From Paenibacillus lemnae (GTDB taxonomy: Bacteria > Bacillota > Bacilli > Paenibacillales > Paenibacillaceae), in assembly GCF_012933385.1 (NCBI RefSeq), contig NZ_JABBPN010000019.1, positions 22,072 through 86,071 on the forward strand: DNA of 64,000 nucleotides, read 5' to 3'. The stretch's first letter is position 1; each line of letters begins with the position of its first letter. Of the stretch, positions 37,769 to 46,911 are shown in pieces. Under the pieces are notes generated by a model, which was not told the origin of the DNA, searched no databases, and was given only the letters and a program-made list of their open reading frames with translations. A program made the translations under genes and the position numbers.

Positions 37769-38287
37769 TCAGGCCAGGTCTTTCTCCAGTTCACGAATCC
37801 GGTCGCGGATTTGTGCAGCCGTCTCGAACTCTTCCTGAACGATGCGGTATTGGAGTTCTTTCTTGAGTTCATCGATCTGGCGTCTGGTCTGTATTTTGCC
37901 GCCGCTGCGCTTCGGAATTTTACCGACATGCGCGGTGCTGCCGTGCACTCTTTTGAACAAAGGATCCAGCCGGTCGGAAAAATATTTATAACATGAACTG
38001 CAGCCAAATCGCCCAAGCTTGCTGAACTGCGTGTAGGTCATTCCGCATTCTTCGCATCGCGGTACCTGGGGAGCTTTCGCTCCGGCCAGCTGGCCTTTGC
38101 CCGCAGGATCCAGATCAAGCAGGCCGGACAATAGGCTGTGGATCGAAAATCCGTTCGGCGTCCCCGGAATCATCTCACCCTTCTCACGGGCACATGTTTC
38201 ACAAAAATGAAACTCTGTCTTCTCCCCGTTCACAATCTTGGTGAAATGAAGCGTGGCCGGACGACTGCCGCATTCTTGACACATCAT
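37769..38287 (-). CDS. mcsA: McsA, zinc-binding activator of McsB
   Basis: The 172-residue protein has four CxxC motifs in its N-terminal half (CQEC, CETC, CEEC, CSSC) and a C-terminal UVR domain (IDELKKELQYRIVQEEFETA). It activates McsB and modulates CtsR in heat and metal stress. The order ctsR-mcsA-mcsB-clpC is conserved. An AAGGAGG site precedes the ATGATG start. Confidence 0.95.
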   Translation of the reverse strand: MMCQECGSRPATLHFTKIVNGEKTEFHFCETCAREKGEMIPGTPNGFSIHSLLSGLLDLDPAGKGQLAGAKAPQVPRCEECGMTYTQFSKLGRFGCSSCYKYFSDRLDPLFKRVHGSTAHVGKIPKRSGGKIQTRRQIDELKKELQYRIVQEEFETAAQIRDRIRELEKDLA

Positions 38288-38323
38288 AACGGTTCATCCT
38301 CCTTCAGGAACATGCACATGTGT

Positions 38324-38785
38324 TCATTTGCCCAGCAGTGACAGCAGCATGGCCTTCATAATTCGCGCACGAAGTTCATCCCGGTACGGGAGCTTCAGCT
38401 TCAGGCATTCCCTGGAGATCGCCCCGCGCATCATACAAGCTTCCCGCTTGCTCAAAAAGCCCGATTCCTCGAGCTGATAAATCAAGCCTTCCGCTGCCGT
38501 CTGATCCATATCACTGCCAATACTGTGGTGCAGATGATGGTGAAGCGCATTATGCTGGGGCAGTTCGATCCGCTGAATGCGGATATAGCCGCCGCCGCCC
38601 CGCTTGCTCTCCACGAGATAACCCTTCTCCAAAGTAAACCGCGTGCTGATCACATAATTGATCTGGGAAGGGACACATGAGAACTGCTCAGCCAGGTCAT
38701 TGCGCTGAATTTCGATGGTGCCTTCTTTGCTGCCCTGAAGCGTAAGCTTCAAATATTGTTCGATAATATCCGAGATATTACGCAT
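38324..38785 (-). CDS. ctsR: Class III heat-shock repressor CtsR
   Basis: I chose the ATG at 38783-38785 (MRNISDIIEQYLKLTLQGSK), since GGAGG lies 9 bases upstream and the earlier ATG overlaps it. The 153-residue product has the winged-helix domain with the glycine-rich ESKRGGGGYIRI wing that reads the operator, and the C-terminal dimer domain with an RDELRARIMKAMLLSL end. It represses its own operon through the site at 38905-38921. Confidence 0.95.
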   Translation of the reverse strand: MRNISDIIEQYLKLTLQGSKEGTIEIQRNDLAEQFSCVPSQINYVISTRFTLEKGYLVESKRGGGGYIRIQRIELPQHNALHHHLHHSIGSDMDQTAAEGLIYQLEESGFLSKREACMMRGAISRECLKLKLPYRDELRARIMKAMLLSLLGK

Positions 38786-38904
38786 GTTGTTCATCCTCCA
38801 CTGATTGAAACGCTAAGCCGTTATCATCTTACACGTGTCGCACAGAGCCTTGCCATACGTTAAGTTTAACCACATGATATGCTTTAGAATCCGTTGTTGC
38901 TGAC

Positions 38905-38957
38905 TTTGACTTTCTTTGACTTTGATATTATTATAGCACATTTTCCGGTTTTGCCAA
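38905..38957 (-). promoter_or_regulatory. ctsR operon promoter with CtsR operator
   Basis: On the minus strand TTGGCA (38952-38957), a 16-base spacer and perfect TATAAT (38930-38935) are followed directly by AGTCAAA-GAA-AGTCAAA (38905-38921). This matches the CtsR heptad direct-repeat consensus with its three-base gap. A further TCAAAGTCA overlap extends the array. The site covers the transcription start, so CtsR would block initiation; release on heat stress is family knowledge. Confidence 0.92.
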
Positions 38958-39005
38958 GTGGTCTCTTTATCATTTTAACCCCGTTTATCCGGAATATTCA
39001 CCGTT

Positions 39006-39045
39006 CAAAAAAACAAACCCTCATGTACATCATACACAGGGTTTG
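39006..39045 (-). terminator. Terminator of the polysaccharide operon
   Basis: Arms CAAACCCT and AGGGTTTG enclose a TGTA-rich loop and are followed on the minus strand by a T7 run. It is 25 bases past the PIG-L gene and separates the polysaccharide operon from the ctsR promoter. Confidence 0.85.
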
Positions 39046-39070
39046 CTGCGGTTGAGTTTTTTTAGATCCT

Positions 39071-39790
39071 TCAAGGTTTGTGGTAATAAGACACCGGCTT
39101 AGCAATAACGGTATTAATACATTTCTTTACTGAATGATAGCCGATCGCAAACTGGCCTTGAGCAGGGTCCCATTTCTTGTACTCTTTTAAGGAATCACGG
39201 ACCTTGTTCGGGTTCTGAACTGATTTTTCTTTTAAAATAGCACCTCTTCCCTTTTCCTTTGTCGCATTTCGCAAGTTGTAAGGCTCCACATAGAATCTCA
39301 GGTCGGTAATATTCCCCTGCTCGTACATGCTCTGACCCGCTTTTCCCATGTTGGCATGATCCCTGTGGTTTCCTCCTATATAAGTGAAGGTCTTGACGCG
39401 AGCTCCGGGATAGCGCTCTAGATATTCCTTAATCACCTGTTTGCAGCCCTCCACGGTTGTGGTTCCATCATGCATTAGATAAGAGGATATATGAATCCAT
39501 TCATCCGGAAGTCCAAGCGCCCGGCAGGATCGCATAAACTCATCATTCCTGCAGGCGGAAAAGGCGTCTTCGCTCAATTCGGAATAGCCTTCGGCGGCTG
39601 GCGACAGCCATTGTTTGAAAAGTGCGCTTTTCTCTTCGCCGTTCAGCTGCCTTCTGACTCCGGAAGCCGCTCCATTTGTATATAAAATCACATGACACTC
39701 GTCTCCCGCATCGAGATGATTGCGAATACCTGCGCCAAAGGTCAGGGCTTCATCATCCTGATGGGGAATGAAAAATAAATTAACAGCCAT
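39071..39790 (-). CDS. PIG-L family deacetylase
   Basis: The ATG at 39788-39790 gives MAVNLFFIPHQDDEALTFGA with an AGAGGG site. The PHxDDE zinc and catalytic motif (residues 9-14) and the later GGNHRDH histidines define the LmbE/PIG-L family, which removes N-acetyl groups from GlcNAc-type or related substrates. The 239-residue product has no signal peptide, so it should act in the cytoplasm. It is the last gene of the polysaccharide operon, after the LCP ligase; deacetylation of a glycan precursor or lipid-linked sugar is an inference. Confidence 0.85.
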   Translation of the reverse strand: MAVNLFFIPHQDDEALTFGAGIRNHLDAGDECHVILYTNGAASGVRRQLNGEEKSALFKQWLSPAAEGYSELSEDAFSACRNDEFMRSCRALGLPDEWIHISSYLMHDGTTTVEGCKQVIKEYLERYPGARVKTFTYIGGNHRDHANMGKAGQSMYEQGNITDLRFYVEPYNLRNATKEKGRGAILKEKSVQNPNKVRDSLKEYKKWDPAQGQFAIGYHSVKKCINTVIAKPVSYYHKP

Positions 39791-39816
39791 CCGCACCCTC
39801 TTCTCTGTGCCGCCAG

Positions 39817-40824
39817 TTATTGAAGCTGCTTCATAATCTCGGCGTGTATTCGCTGCTTCTCTGTCTCGCTCACAATATAATAGTAGATCTTATTAATCAT
39901 ATCGCCAGTTCCCTGAATCTCATCCTGATCGATGGAGTCGATCTCATTTCTATAATTCATAAATAAATGATTGATGTCCGAGAAGCTCAGATTGGTTCTG
40001 GTGCTGCCTTCAATCTCTTCCAGAATATCTGTCACCTTGGTCACATTCGACAGTGTCTTGGCGCGATCCATGAGTCCGGTCAGGATACGCCGCTGCCGTT
40101 CATTTCTGCCGAGGTCGCCTCGGGGATCATCGTAACGCATTCTCGAGAATAACAAAGCATCTTCACCATTAAGCGTTAACACACCTGCCGGGTAATGTCT
40201 GCCGTCTACAGTAAAAGCAAACGAATTATCTACGGTCACTCCTCCAAGCAGGTCAATGATCTGCTCAAAGCCTTCCATATTGACCTTGACGTAATAGTCG
40301 ATGGGAACATCCAGAAAGTTCTGAATCGTGTTAACCGCCATATCTACACCGCCAAAGGCATAGGCATGATTAATTTTATCCACAGTTCCGTGCCCGACAA
40401 TTTCTGTTCGTGTATCCCGCGGGATGTTGACCATAAGGACCGATCGTTTAGCTGGATTCATCGTAAGAACCACAATGGAGTCCGACCTTCCGACATCATG
40501 TTCCCTCTGATCAACACCCATGACCAGCAGGGTGAACGGGTCTTGTTGACTCAGATCCGCTCCTCTGCCAGATGTCTGCTTCTCATCCGTCTGCTTTCCA
40601 TCTGTCTGTATTCCACCAGTCTGTTTTCCATCACTGGCAGCCGCCGTTTCCATATCTGGTTCCAAACTCGAAGCTGTCACTGGCGGTGCCTGATCCTGAT
40701 TCAGTGGTTCATAGATGGCATTCATCGTGGTTTTTACCGACTGATATAAGAACAAGCCGTATGCGCATGCTCCTGCCAGCACCAAGGCGGATCCGATCAG
40801 AACAGCTTTCTTCCACCGTTTCAT
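39817..40824 (-). CDS. LytR-CpsA-Psr (LCP) family glycopolymer transferase
   Basis: The ATG at 40822-40824 (MKRWKKAVLIGSALVLAGAC) overlaps the previous stop by four bases; AAGGAG precedes it. One N-terminal membrane span is followed by a low-complexity QTDGK-type linker and the extracytoplasmic LCP domain with DSIVVLTMNP, NIPRDTRTEI, DKINHAYAFGG and SRMRYDDPRGDLGRNERQRR, which holds the phosphate-binding arginines. These enzymes move lipid-linked glycopolymers to peptidoglycan, so the operon product is probably wall-attached. Confidence 0.92.
   Translation of the reverse strand: MKRWKKAVLIGSALVLAGACAYGLFLYQSVKTTMNAIYEPLNQDQAPPVTASSLEPDMETAAASDGKQTGGIQTDGKQTDEKQTSGRGADLSQQDPFTLLVMGVDQREHDVGRSDSIVVLTMNPAKRSVLMVNIPRDTRTEIVGHGTVDKINHAYAFGGVDMAVNTIQNFLDVPIDYYVKVNMEGFEQIIDLLGGVTVDNSFAFTVDGRHYPAGVLTLNGEDALLFSRMRYDDPRGDLGRNERQRRILTGLMDRAKTLSNVTKVTDILEEIEGSTRTNLSFSDINHLFMNYRNEIDSIDQDEIQGTGDMINKIYYYIVSETEKQRIHAEIMKQLQ
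40574..40633 (-). repeat. Four tandem 15-bp repeats inside the LCP gene
   Basis: Four imperfect 15-base units (plus-strand consensus GTCTGCTTTCCATCT) run head to tail at 40574, 40589, 40604 and 40619. In the LCP protein they encode a hydrophilic QT-rich run (GKQTGGIQTDGKQTDEKQTS) between the membrane anchor and the catalytic domain. The repeats are in frame, so copy-number change would alter linker length only. Confidence 0.85.
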
Positions 40825-42197
40825 GAAGGGATTCTCCTTGTTGAGCAGTGCGCCTCGATCTCCTCCCATGTACTGAACATTTCGATGATATCATCCTCCT
40901 GCAGAACCGAGCCCTTTTGAATCTCGATAAATTCCACATCCCGGACGGCCTTGATGCCATAAAAAATATGAGAAGGGATGGTAAACACATCGCCGCTCTT
41001 GATTTCAAAAACCTTATCATTAAACACCAGCACACCTTCACCGCTCACAATATTCAGCGTCGTGCTTCTCTGGCAGTGCTTCTGATAACTGAGGTGCTTC
41101 CCCTCATTGAGACCGATGCGCTTGGTAAGCACTTCTTCTTCATTTTCATATTTTGTGTAGTCCAGAACGCGGTACCATCCCCAACTTCTCTCCTCATACA
41201 TAGGGGTTTGATCAGAGGCAACCATATCCTTAACCCTGGGACTTGCGCTTTTGTCGGAAACCAGGATGCCGTCAGGGCTGACCGCTACCACGATATTGGA
41301 GAGGCCGATGACTGTTACAGGAATGTCCAGCTCATTAATCAGATGTGTATTCTCACAATCGTCACTCACCGCACCATCGCCGATTTGGTGAACCGCCATA
41401 TTCTCGGTTAGCGTGTTCCAGGTGCCAAGATCCTTCCAGCAGCCCTCGTACGGCAGGACGGCAATATTCTTCTCCTTCTCGACAACCTCATAGTCAAAGC
41501 TGATTTTGGGCAGCTGACTGTAGTTCTTGATCAATTCCTTATATTGAAGGGGGACCTCAGATTGAAAGAGCTTGTCAATCATATAGCCCAGCTTGAAAGC
41601 AAACACACCGCAGTTCCACAGCGCCTGCTGTGCAATCAGTTCTTCAGCTTTTTCCTCCGTTGGCTTCTCTGTAAAATGCGAGGCCTTCATAAATCCATCC
41701 TGTTCGCTGTCCGCCTGTGGAATAATATAACCATATTTAGAGGACGGGTAAGTAGGCTTTACGCCCATCAGGGCAATTTTAGCGTCACCGTTGTTGAGGG
41801 TACGGTCCAGCTCTTTTATTCTCTCAAAAAAATGATCTTCCACATAAGGATCCACCGGCAGAATGCATACCGTTTCGTCGAGGGATACTCCCTTTAGGGA
41901 ATGCAGATACACCGAAGCCAGCGCGATAGCGGGAAAGGTGTCTCTTCTTTCCGGCTCCGCGATGATCGGAACATCTCCGAGCTGATTCTGAAGAATATCC
42001 ACCTGTTTGCTGCTCGTAGCGATAATGGTAGATTTGTCGAGACCTGCAGCCTTGATCTGTCCCCAAACTCTCTGAACCATGGACTCCATAAGCTGGTCTT
42101 CATTCTCAAGAACCTTGAGGAATTGCTTCGATCTTGCATCATTGGAAAGCGGCCAGAGCCGCTTGCCGGAACCGCCGGACAGCAATACTAATTTCAT
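40821..42197 (-). CDS. Mannose-1-phosphate guanylyltransferase, ManC-like
   Basis: The 458-residue protein has an N-terminal nucleotidyltransferase domain (LVLLSGGSGKRLWPLSNDAR, CILPVDPYVEDHFF) and a C-terminal cupin domain (LSYQKHCQRSTTLNIVSGEG) like the bifunctional mannose-1-P guanylyltransferase/mannose-6-P isomerase ManC. It should supply GDP-mannose. The substrate specificity cannot be proved from sequence, and no phosphomannomutase lies in the window. It overlaps the LCP gene by four bases. Confidence 0.88.
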   Translation of the reverse strand: MKLVLLSGGSGKRLWPLSNDARSKQFLKVLENEDQLMESMVQRVWGQIKAAGLDKSTIIATSSKQVDILQNQLGDVPIIAEPERRDTFPAIALASVYLHSLKGVSLDETVCILPVDPYVEDHFFERIKELDRTLNNGDAKIALMGVKPTYPSSKYGYIIPQADSEQDGFMKASHFTEKPTEEKAEELIAQQALWNCGVFAFKLGYMIDKLFQSEVPLQYKELIKNYSQLPKISFDYEVVEKEKNIAVLPYEGCWKDLGTWNTLTENMAVHQIGDGAVSDDCENTHLINELDIPVTVIGLSNIVVAVSPDGILVSDKSASPRVKDMVASDQTPMYEERSWGWYRVLDYTKYENEEEVLTKRIGLNEGKHLSYQKHCQRSTTLNIVSGEGVLVFNDKVFEIKSGDVFTIPSHIFYGIKAVRDVEFIEIQKGSVLQEDDIIEMFSTWEEIEAHCSTRRIPS

Positions 42198-42228
42198 ACT
42201 AATCCCTCCTTCTTTTATGAGAATTCAG

Positions 42229-43134
42229 TTATACGATTTTAAGTCCCTTGTGTGTCTCAGCCTCATTCTCTGGAATGACAGTTTCAAGCAGGTATTCCTT
42301 TAATGATCCCCCAATACCATCCCGCTTCAGCGCAAAATCAATATTGGCTTTGAGATACCCCAGTTTGCTGCCGACATCGTATAATTGCCCTTCGTAACGG
42401 AGACTGTACATGTCCTGCAGCTGTGCCAGCTTTTTCAATGCATCTGTAAGCTGAATTTCACCGCCGACTCCCGCTTCCTGACTTTCCAGAATATCCATGA
42501 TTTCCGGGTGCAAAATATATCTGCCGATCATGGCGAGATTGGATGGCGGATCGACCTTTGGCTTTTCCACCAGATCCGTAATCCGCTGCATTTTCGGGTT
42601 GAACACTTCTCCCTTGATGACCCCATAGCTGCTTACTTCGTTCCAAGGTACAGCTTCCACAGCGATCATGCTGGACTGCTGTTTCTCGTACACATCCATC
42701 ATCTGCTTGAGACACGGAACATCATTATCGATGATCATATCGCCAAGCAGAACGGCAAACGGTTCATGATTAATGAATTTCCGCGCGCACCAGATGGCAT
42801 GCCCCAGTCCGAGAGGCTCTTTCTGGCGTACACAGTGAATCTCTACCAGATTGGTGACATCACGGACAATTTCCAGCAGCTCGTCTTTGTTCTTTTCCTC
42901 CAGGTCGGCCTCAAGTTCGACGTTCTTATCAAAGTGATCTTCAATCGCCCGCTTGCTCCGTCCTGTGACGATGATGATATCCTCAATGCCTGAGGAGACC
43001 GCCTCCTCCACAATATATTGAATCGTCGGCTTATCCACGATCGGAAGCATTTCCTTCGGCATTGCTTTAGTAGCTGGCAGAAAACGTGTTCCAAGTCCTG
43101 CGGCCGGGATGATTGCTTTTTTTACCTTGGTCAT
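42229..43134 (-). CDS. galU: UTP-glucose-1-phosphate uridylyltransferase
   Basis: The 301-residue enzyme begins MTKVKKAIIPAAGLGTRFLP, with the GalU nucleotide-binding motif and the conserved KAMPKEMLPIVDKPTIQYIV. It makes UDP-glucose, the substrate of the UDP-glucose dehydrogenase in the same operon. A GGAGGG site precedes the ATG. A second galU copy may exist elsewhere, since this one is embedded in the polysaccharide operon. Confidence 0.95.
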   Translation of the reverse strand: MTKVKKAIIPAAGLGTRFLPATKAMPKEMLPIVDKPTIQYIVEEAVSSGIEDIIIVTGRSKRAIEDHFDKNVELEADLEEKNKDELLEIVRDVTNLVEIHCVRQKEPLGLGHAIWCARKFINHEPFAVLLGDMIIDNDVPCLKQMMDVYEKQQSSMIAVEAVPWNEVSSYGVIKGEVFNPKMQRITDLVEKPKVDPPSNLAMIGRYILHPEIMDILESQEAGVGGEIQLTDALKKLAQLQDMYSLRYEGQLYDVGSKLGYLKANIDFALKRDGIGGSLKEYLLETVIPENEAETHKGLKIV

Positions 43135-43207
43135 AGTAAGCCCTCCTAATGGTTTCTACAAATGATGAATATATGAATCGAAAGAGCCCTATGGCCTTAT
43201 CTGGCAG

Positions 43208-44668
43208 TTAGTCAAGTTTCCCTTTTCGTTGTATAACTTCCCGAAGATTCATCATGGCGCTCGGGTTAAACACCAGAATCGCTGTCAGGTAGAAGACTGC
43301 TCCGCAAACTACCTGAAATATAAAGTTCACTTCACTTGAGAACAGCCAATCGACAAGCTGATTAATGAGCAGCACACCAGCAACCATAATGCCGCCAAAT
43401 CCCAGGCCGGGCAGCACGCTTTTTAAACAGTCAGATCCGCACGGTCCCAGTGTCCGTTTGATGGCAAACAGATACTGCACGAGCATTAGTACGATTTGAA
43501 TCAGCAGATACGCGATGGAGATGCCGATAACGCCTCCGAAATACGCCCCGATAAACAGGCCTGGAGCCTGAATGAGCATACTGATCAGCGTAAACTGGAA
43601 GTAGACATCCGTACGTCCTTTGGACTGAAGCAGCGGCTGAACCGGCAGGGTTAGCATCCGGACCATCATCGTTGCTGACAGGATCTGAATGATCACCACA
43701 CTAGGGAGCCATTGATCCCCAAACACAAAGGGAACCAGAGAAGGAGCCGTCACCAGAATGCCCAGATAAATCGGAGCATTCAAATAGCTTACATAGCCCA
43801 TCATTTTTACATATCCGGACCGAAGCAATTCTTGCTGCATCTGCATCTTCGCAAAGATCGGCAGGCTGACTGTATTGATCAGCGGAGATAATTTCTGAAT
43901 CGGCATATTGCACAGCTGGAATGCAAAACTGTAATAACCCAGCGTACTCGCTCCGTACATACGGCCGATAATCATATAATCAATATTGGAGATCAGCGAC
44001 TGCAGCAGATTGGAAGACATTTGATACACTCCGAATCGGAGATAACCCCGCAGGTCTTCCCGGGCAAAATGCAGTCTCGGCGTCCATGTCTTCCAGCCCA
44101 GAAACATCAGGCATACCGATTTAATCAGGGCGTTTCCGAGATAAGAGCCCACAAGTGCATAGACTCCAAAGCCTAATAACGCACCAGTCAGCGCAATCAC
44201 AAAGCCGCCGATATAGGCTGCGATCTGAATTTTGGATATATTGTCAAACTTCAGCTCTTTGCGGCTCAAAACTTCAAACTGCTGGCCGAAAGCAGGTATG
44301 AGACAGAGCAGCGACATCCATCTCACCGGGCTGACGAGCGCAGGTTCATTATAGAAGGCGGCTACGAAAGGCGCCGAAAGCCAAATCAGCAATGATATAA
44401 GAGCACTCATAACCAGGTTCAGAATATAGAGACTGGACAGATGATCCCTTGTGACATCCTGACGGTGAATGATGGCATTGGAAATCCCCATATCCGTCAA
44501 GTTCACCGCAGCGGCCACAATGACCATAATCATGCCCATAAGACCATAATCTTTGGGTGAGAGCAGGTGGGATACCATGATCAGCTGGAGCAGCTGCACG
44601 ACAATGGATACAACCGTACCTAGGCTGGACCACTTCATCGCATGTATCCCTTTACTTCTTAAAGACAT
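43208..44668 (-). CDS. MOP-superfamily polysaccharide flippase (WzxC/TuaB-like)
   Basis: The ATG at 44666-44668 (MSLRSKGIHAMKWSSLGTVV) follows GAGGAG by 11 bases; an in-frame GTG three codons earlier is less likely. The 486-residue protein has about 12-14 hydrophobic segments and the WzxC-type N-terminal half. It should flip undecaprenyl-linked repeat units across the membrane. It belongs to the same pathway as the Wzy-like polymerase encoded at 46908-48212. Confidence 0.9.
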   Translation of the reverse strand: MSLRSKGIHAMKWSSLGTVVSIVVQLLQLIMVSHLLSPKDYGLMGMIMVIVAAAVNLTDMGISNAIIHRQDVTRDHLSSLYILNLVMSALISLLIWLSAPFVAAFYNEPALVSPVRWMSLLCLIPAFGQQFEVLSRKELKFDNISKIQIAAYIGGFVIALTGALLGFGVYALVGSYLGNALIKSVCLMFLGWKTWTPRLHFAREDLRGYLRFGVYQMSSNLLQSLISNIDYMIIGRMYGASTLGYYSFAFQLCNMPIQKLSPLINTVSLPIFAKMQMQQELLRSGYVKMMGYVSYLNAPIYLGILVTAPSLVPFVFGDQWLPSVVIIQILSATMMVRMLTLPVQPLLQSKGRTDVYFQFTLISMLIQAPGLFIGAYFGGVIGISIAYLLIQIVLMLVQYLFAIKRTLGPCGSDCLKSVLPGLGFGGIMVAGVLLINQLVDWLFSSEVNFIFQVVCGAVFYLTAILVFNPSAMMNLREVIQRKGKLD

Positions 44669-44692
44669 ACCAGTCACTACTCCTCATTAAGA

Positions 44693-45820
44693 TTATAGGT
44701 TCTCTACAAAAGTGAGCAGCTGAGCTGCCTTTGAATCCCAGGCATGCCGTGCAGCCAGCTGCTTGACCTCTTCTTTCCTGCTGGATTTCTGGAGAGCTTC
44801 TTCAACCTTGGCTGCTATCTCTTCCGCACCTTTGAAAAAATAAATGAATGGTTCACTTCGACGCGCCAGCTCCGGCGTTTCTGTCACCACAGCCGGCAAT
44901 CCTGCAGCCATATATTCGTAGAGCTTCATCGGGCTTCTTCCGGCATTGGCGGGATGATCACTTAAAGGGAGCAGTGCCACATCACAATGCTGAAGAAATG
45001 CCGGTACAGCGGAATAAGGCTTGGCTCCTAGCAGATAGACGTTAGAGAGATCCTTAAAGAAACGAGTGACGCTTTCCTGTACAGGTCCGATAATAACCAC
45101 GCTCAGTTCAGGCTTGGCCTCAGCAAGCCTTCGCAGTGCGTCCAAGTCCAGACGGTCGTCGATCGCCCCGATGTAAATGGCACGCGGCCCCGGGATCGCA
45201 CTCAGCTCCTCCGGTTCCTCGGCCGGTGCGGCAAAATGCTCGTATTCCACACCATTCTCCAGAATCAGAGAGGGCAGATCCGGATTGTGGCGGATTAACT
45301 CCGAGTGAACCGGTTCGGATGTGGAGACCAGCGCCGAGACACGGGACATGATTTCAGCTTCCGCAGCAGCGACTACGGAATCGCCTGTCATTTTGCTGTA
45401 TATATCGGTTGGCCGGTAAATGCTCAGCTTAGGCTTCAGCATTCGATCCAGTCCGACAAACCGGGGCTGATCCATCAGCAGGATATCCACATGATCCATA
45501 CCATGCTGCTTCATCAAACGACGAAGAGATGGCAGCATCCAGTTCCGCTTCGTTTTCTTGTAAAAGGGCCCCGCAATCTCCCAAGGCAGCATCGTGAAGG
45601 GTACGGAATTCACCGGTCCGGACTCTGAATACTCTCCCTTCCAGATTCGAAAGCGGTTCTGGATGTCTCGATCCTTCCATTTCAACAGATGAAATGGACT
45701 GAGGGGGGTGCTGACATGAATCACATGATGACCCAGCTTATCCATCTCTCTAGCCAAATGGTGGGAACCGACCACGAAGGGCCCTCCGATATACGTGTGA
45801 CTGGCAAAAATAATATTCAA
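44693..45820 (-). CDS. Glycosyltransferase (GT-B fold, TuaH/GumK-like)
   Basis: The start is TTG at 45818-45820, giving (M)NIIFASHTYIGGPFVVGSHH. GGGGG lies 8 bases upstream, and the TTG overlaps the preceding stop as TTGA. The 375-residue product has a Rossmann-like N-terminal half (MDQPRFVGLDRMLKPKLSIY) and the C-terminal nucleotide-sugar site SPMKLYEYMAAGLPAVVTET. Similar sequences include glucuronate-transferring GumK and teichuronic acid TuaH, so UDP-glucuronate is a reasonable donor given ugd in the operon, but this is inference. Confidence 0.85.
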   Translation of the reverse strand: MNIIFASHTYIGGPFVVGSHHLAREMDKLGHHVIHVSTPLSPFHLLKWKDRDIQNRFRIWKGEYSESGPVNSVPFTMLPWEIAGPFYKKTKRNWMLPSLRRLMKQHGMDHVDILLMDQPRFVGLDRMLKPKLSIYRPTDIYSKMTGDSVVAAAEAEIMSRVSALVSTSEPVHSELIRHNPDLPSLILENGVEYEHFAAPAEEPEELSAIPGPRAIYIGAIDDRLDLDALRRLAEAKPELSVVIIGPVQESVTRFFKDLSNVYLLGAKPYSAVPAFLQHCDVALLPLSDHPANAGRSPMKLYEYMAAGLPAVVTETPELARRSEPFIYFFKGAEEIAAKVEEALQKSSRKEEVKQLAARHAWDSKAAQLLTFVENL

Positions 45821-46911
45821 ACAGCATGCCCCCTTTCCATGTTGATCGCCATCAATGTGTCCCGCGCACATTTCTCCCAAGAGAACCGGCTGGCCTGCTC
45901 AAGGCCTTCGGTTCTCATCCTGATCTGAAGGGCAGGGTCATCGATCACCTGTTCCATGCACCGGGCAATATCCATCCAGTCATGGGGATCGCAGTACATG
46001 GCTGCATCTCCGCATACTTCAGGAATCGATGCCGTCCGGGAAGCTACGACAGGACACCCGCAGGTCATCGCTTCAAGCGGCGGGAAGCCAAATCCCTCGT
46101 AGAAGGAAGGAAATACAAAACAAGCAGCATGCTCGTAAAGTGACCGAAGCTCTCCGTCCTCTACATATCCCAGGTATTTGACGCTCTCCGGAAGCTCGCC
46201 CTGTTCCTTAAACAGCTTCGGATTCGTTCCGCCTGCAATGACAAAGTCAACATCCGTTCGATTCAAATGCTGTATCGCTTTGACGATCGAACCGAAATTT
46301 TTGTTCGGGCTCATGCTGCTTACCGCAAGCACAAAGGGCTTGTCCAATCCGTATTTGTCCAGTACTGTGGGATCCGCGGCCGCTGCGAGAACATGCTCCC
46401 TGCCGTGGGGGATCACATGCATCTTGGATGCTTTAATATCGCAGTAATGGATGAGCTGGTCTTTCGAGAAGGCAGAGCAGGTTAGTACCTGCCTCGACAT
46501 CGCCCCTATGGCAGGAAACAATGTTTTGTACCAGAGCCTGAATGGAAGAGAGTAGGTTTCCGGAACCGCATATACAGCGGCATCATGCATGGTGACTGCC
46601 TGCTTCCTTTTCATAATAGGAGCCGTGTTGCACGGATTAAGCAGGAAACCGTCTGCGGAATGAAAAGGCAGCTCCAGCTGCTCCCACAAATGGCCGCTTA
46701 ACCGGCCTACCTGCCTGATCTTGACCGTACTCAGTCCCAGCTCCGGCAGCTCGGCTTTGGGTGACAATACAATAAACTCATAATCCTCAAAGCCCTCAGC
46801 CTTGCTTCCGGCGAGCCGGTCAAAGGACCGGATCAGCTCCAGCGCATAACGCTGAACCCCGGTAACGCCATGAGTCAGAAACCGGCCGTTAATATAGATG
46901 GTCTGTGTCAC
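45817..46911 (-). CDS. Glycosyltransferase family 4 protein
   Basis: The 364-residue GT-B enzyme begins MTQTIYINGRFLTHGVTGVQ. The GT4 donor-site E-x7-E segment is visible as FPSFYEGFGFPPLEAMTCGC, and the segment SSMSPNKNFGSIVKAI fits the linker before the donor domain. Mannosyl- or glucosyl-transfer is likely for the family; the sugar is unknown. It overlaps the Wzy-like gene and the next glycosyltransferase by four bases each. Confidence 0.9.
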   Translation of the reverse strand: MTQTIYINGRFLTHGVTGVQRYALELIRSFDRLAGSKAEGFEDYEFIVLSPKAELPELGLSTVKIRQVGRLSGHLWEQLELPFHSADGFLLNPCNTAPIMKRKQAVTMHDAAVYAVPETYSLPFRLWYKTLFPAIGAMSRQVLTCSAFSKDQLIHYCDIKASKMHVIPHGREHVLAAAADPTVLDKYGLDKPFVLAVSSMSPNKNFGSIVKAIQHLNRTDVDFVIAGGTNPKLFKEQGELPESVKYLGYVEDGELRSLYEHAACFVFPSFYEGFGFPPLEAMTCGCPVVASRTASIPEVCGDAAMYCDPHDWMDIARCMEQVIDDPALQIRMRTEGLEQASRFSWEKCARDTLMAINMERGHAV

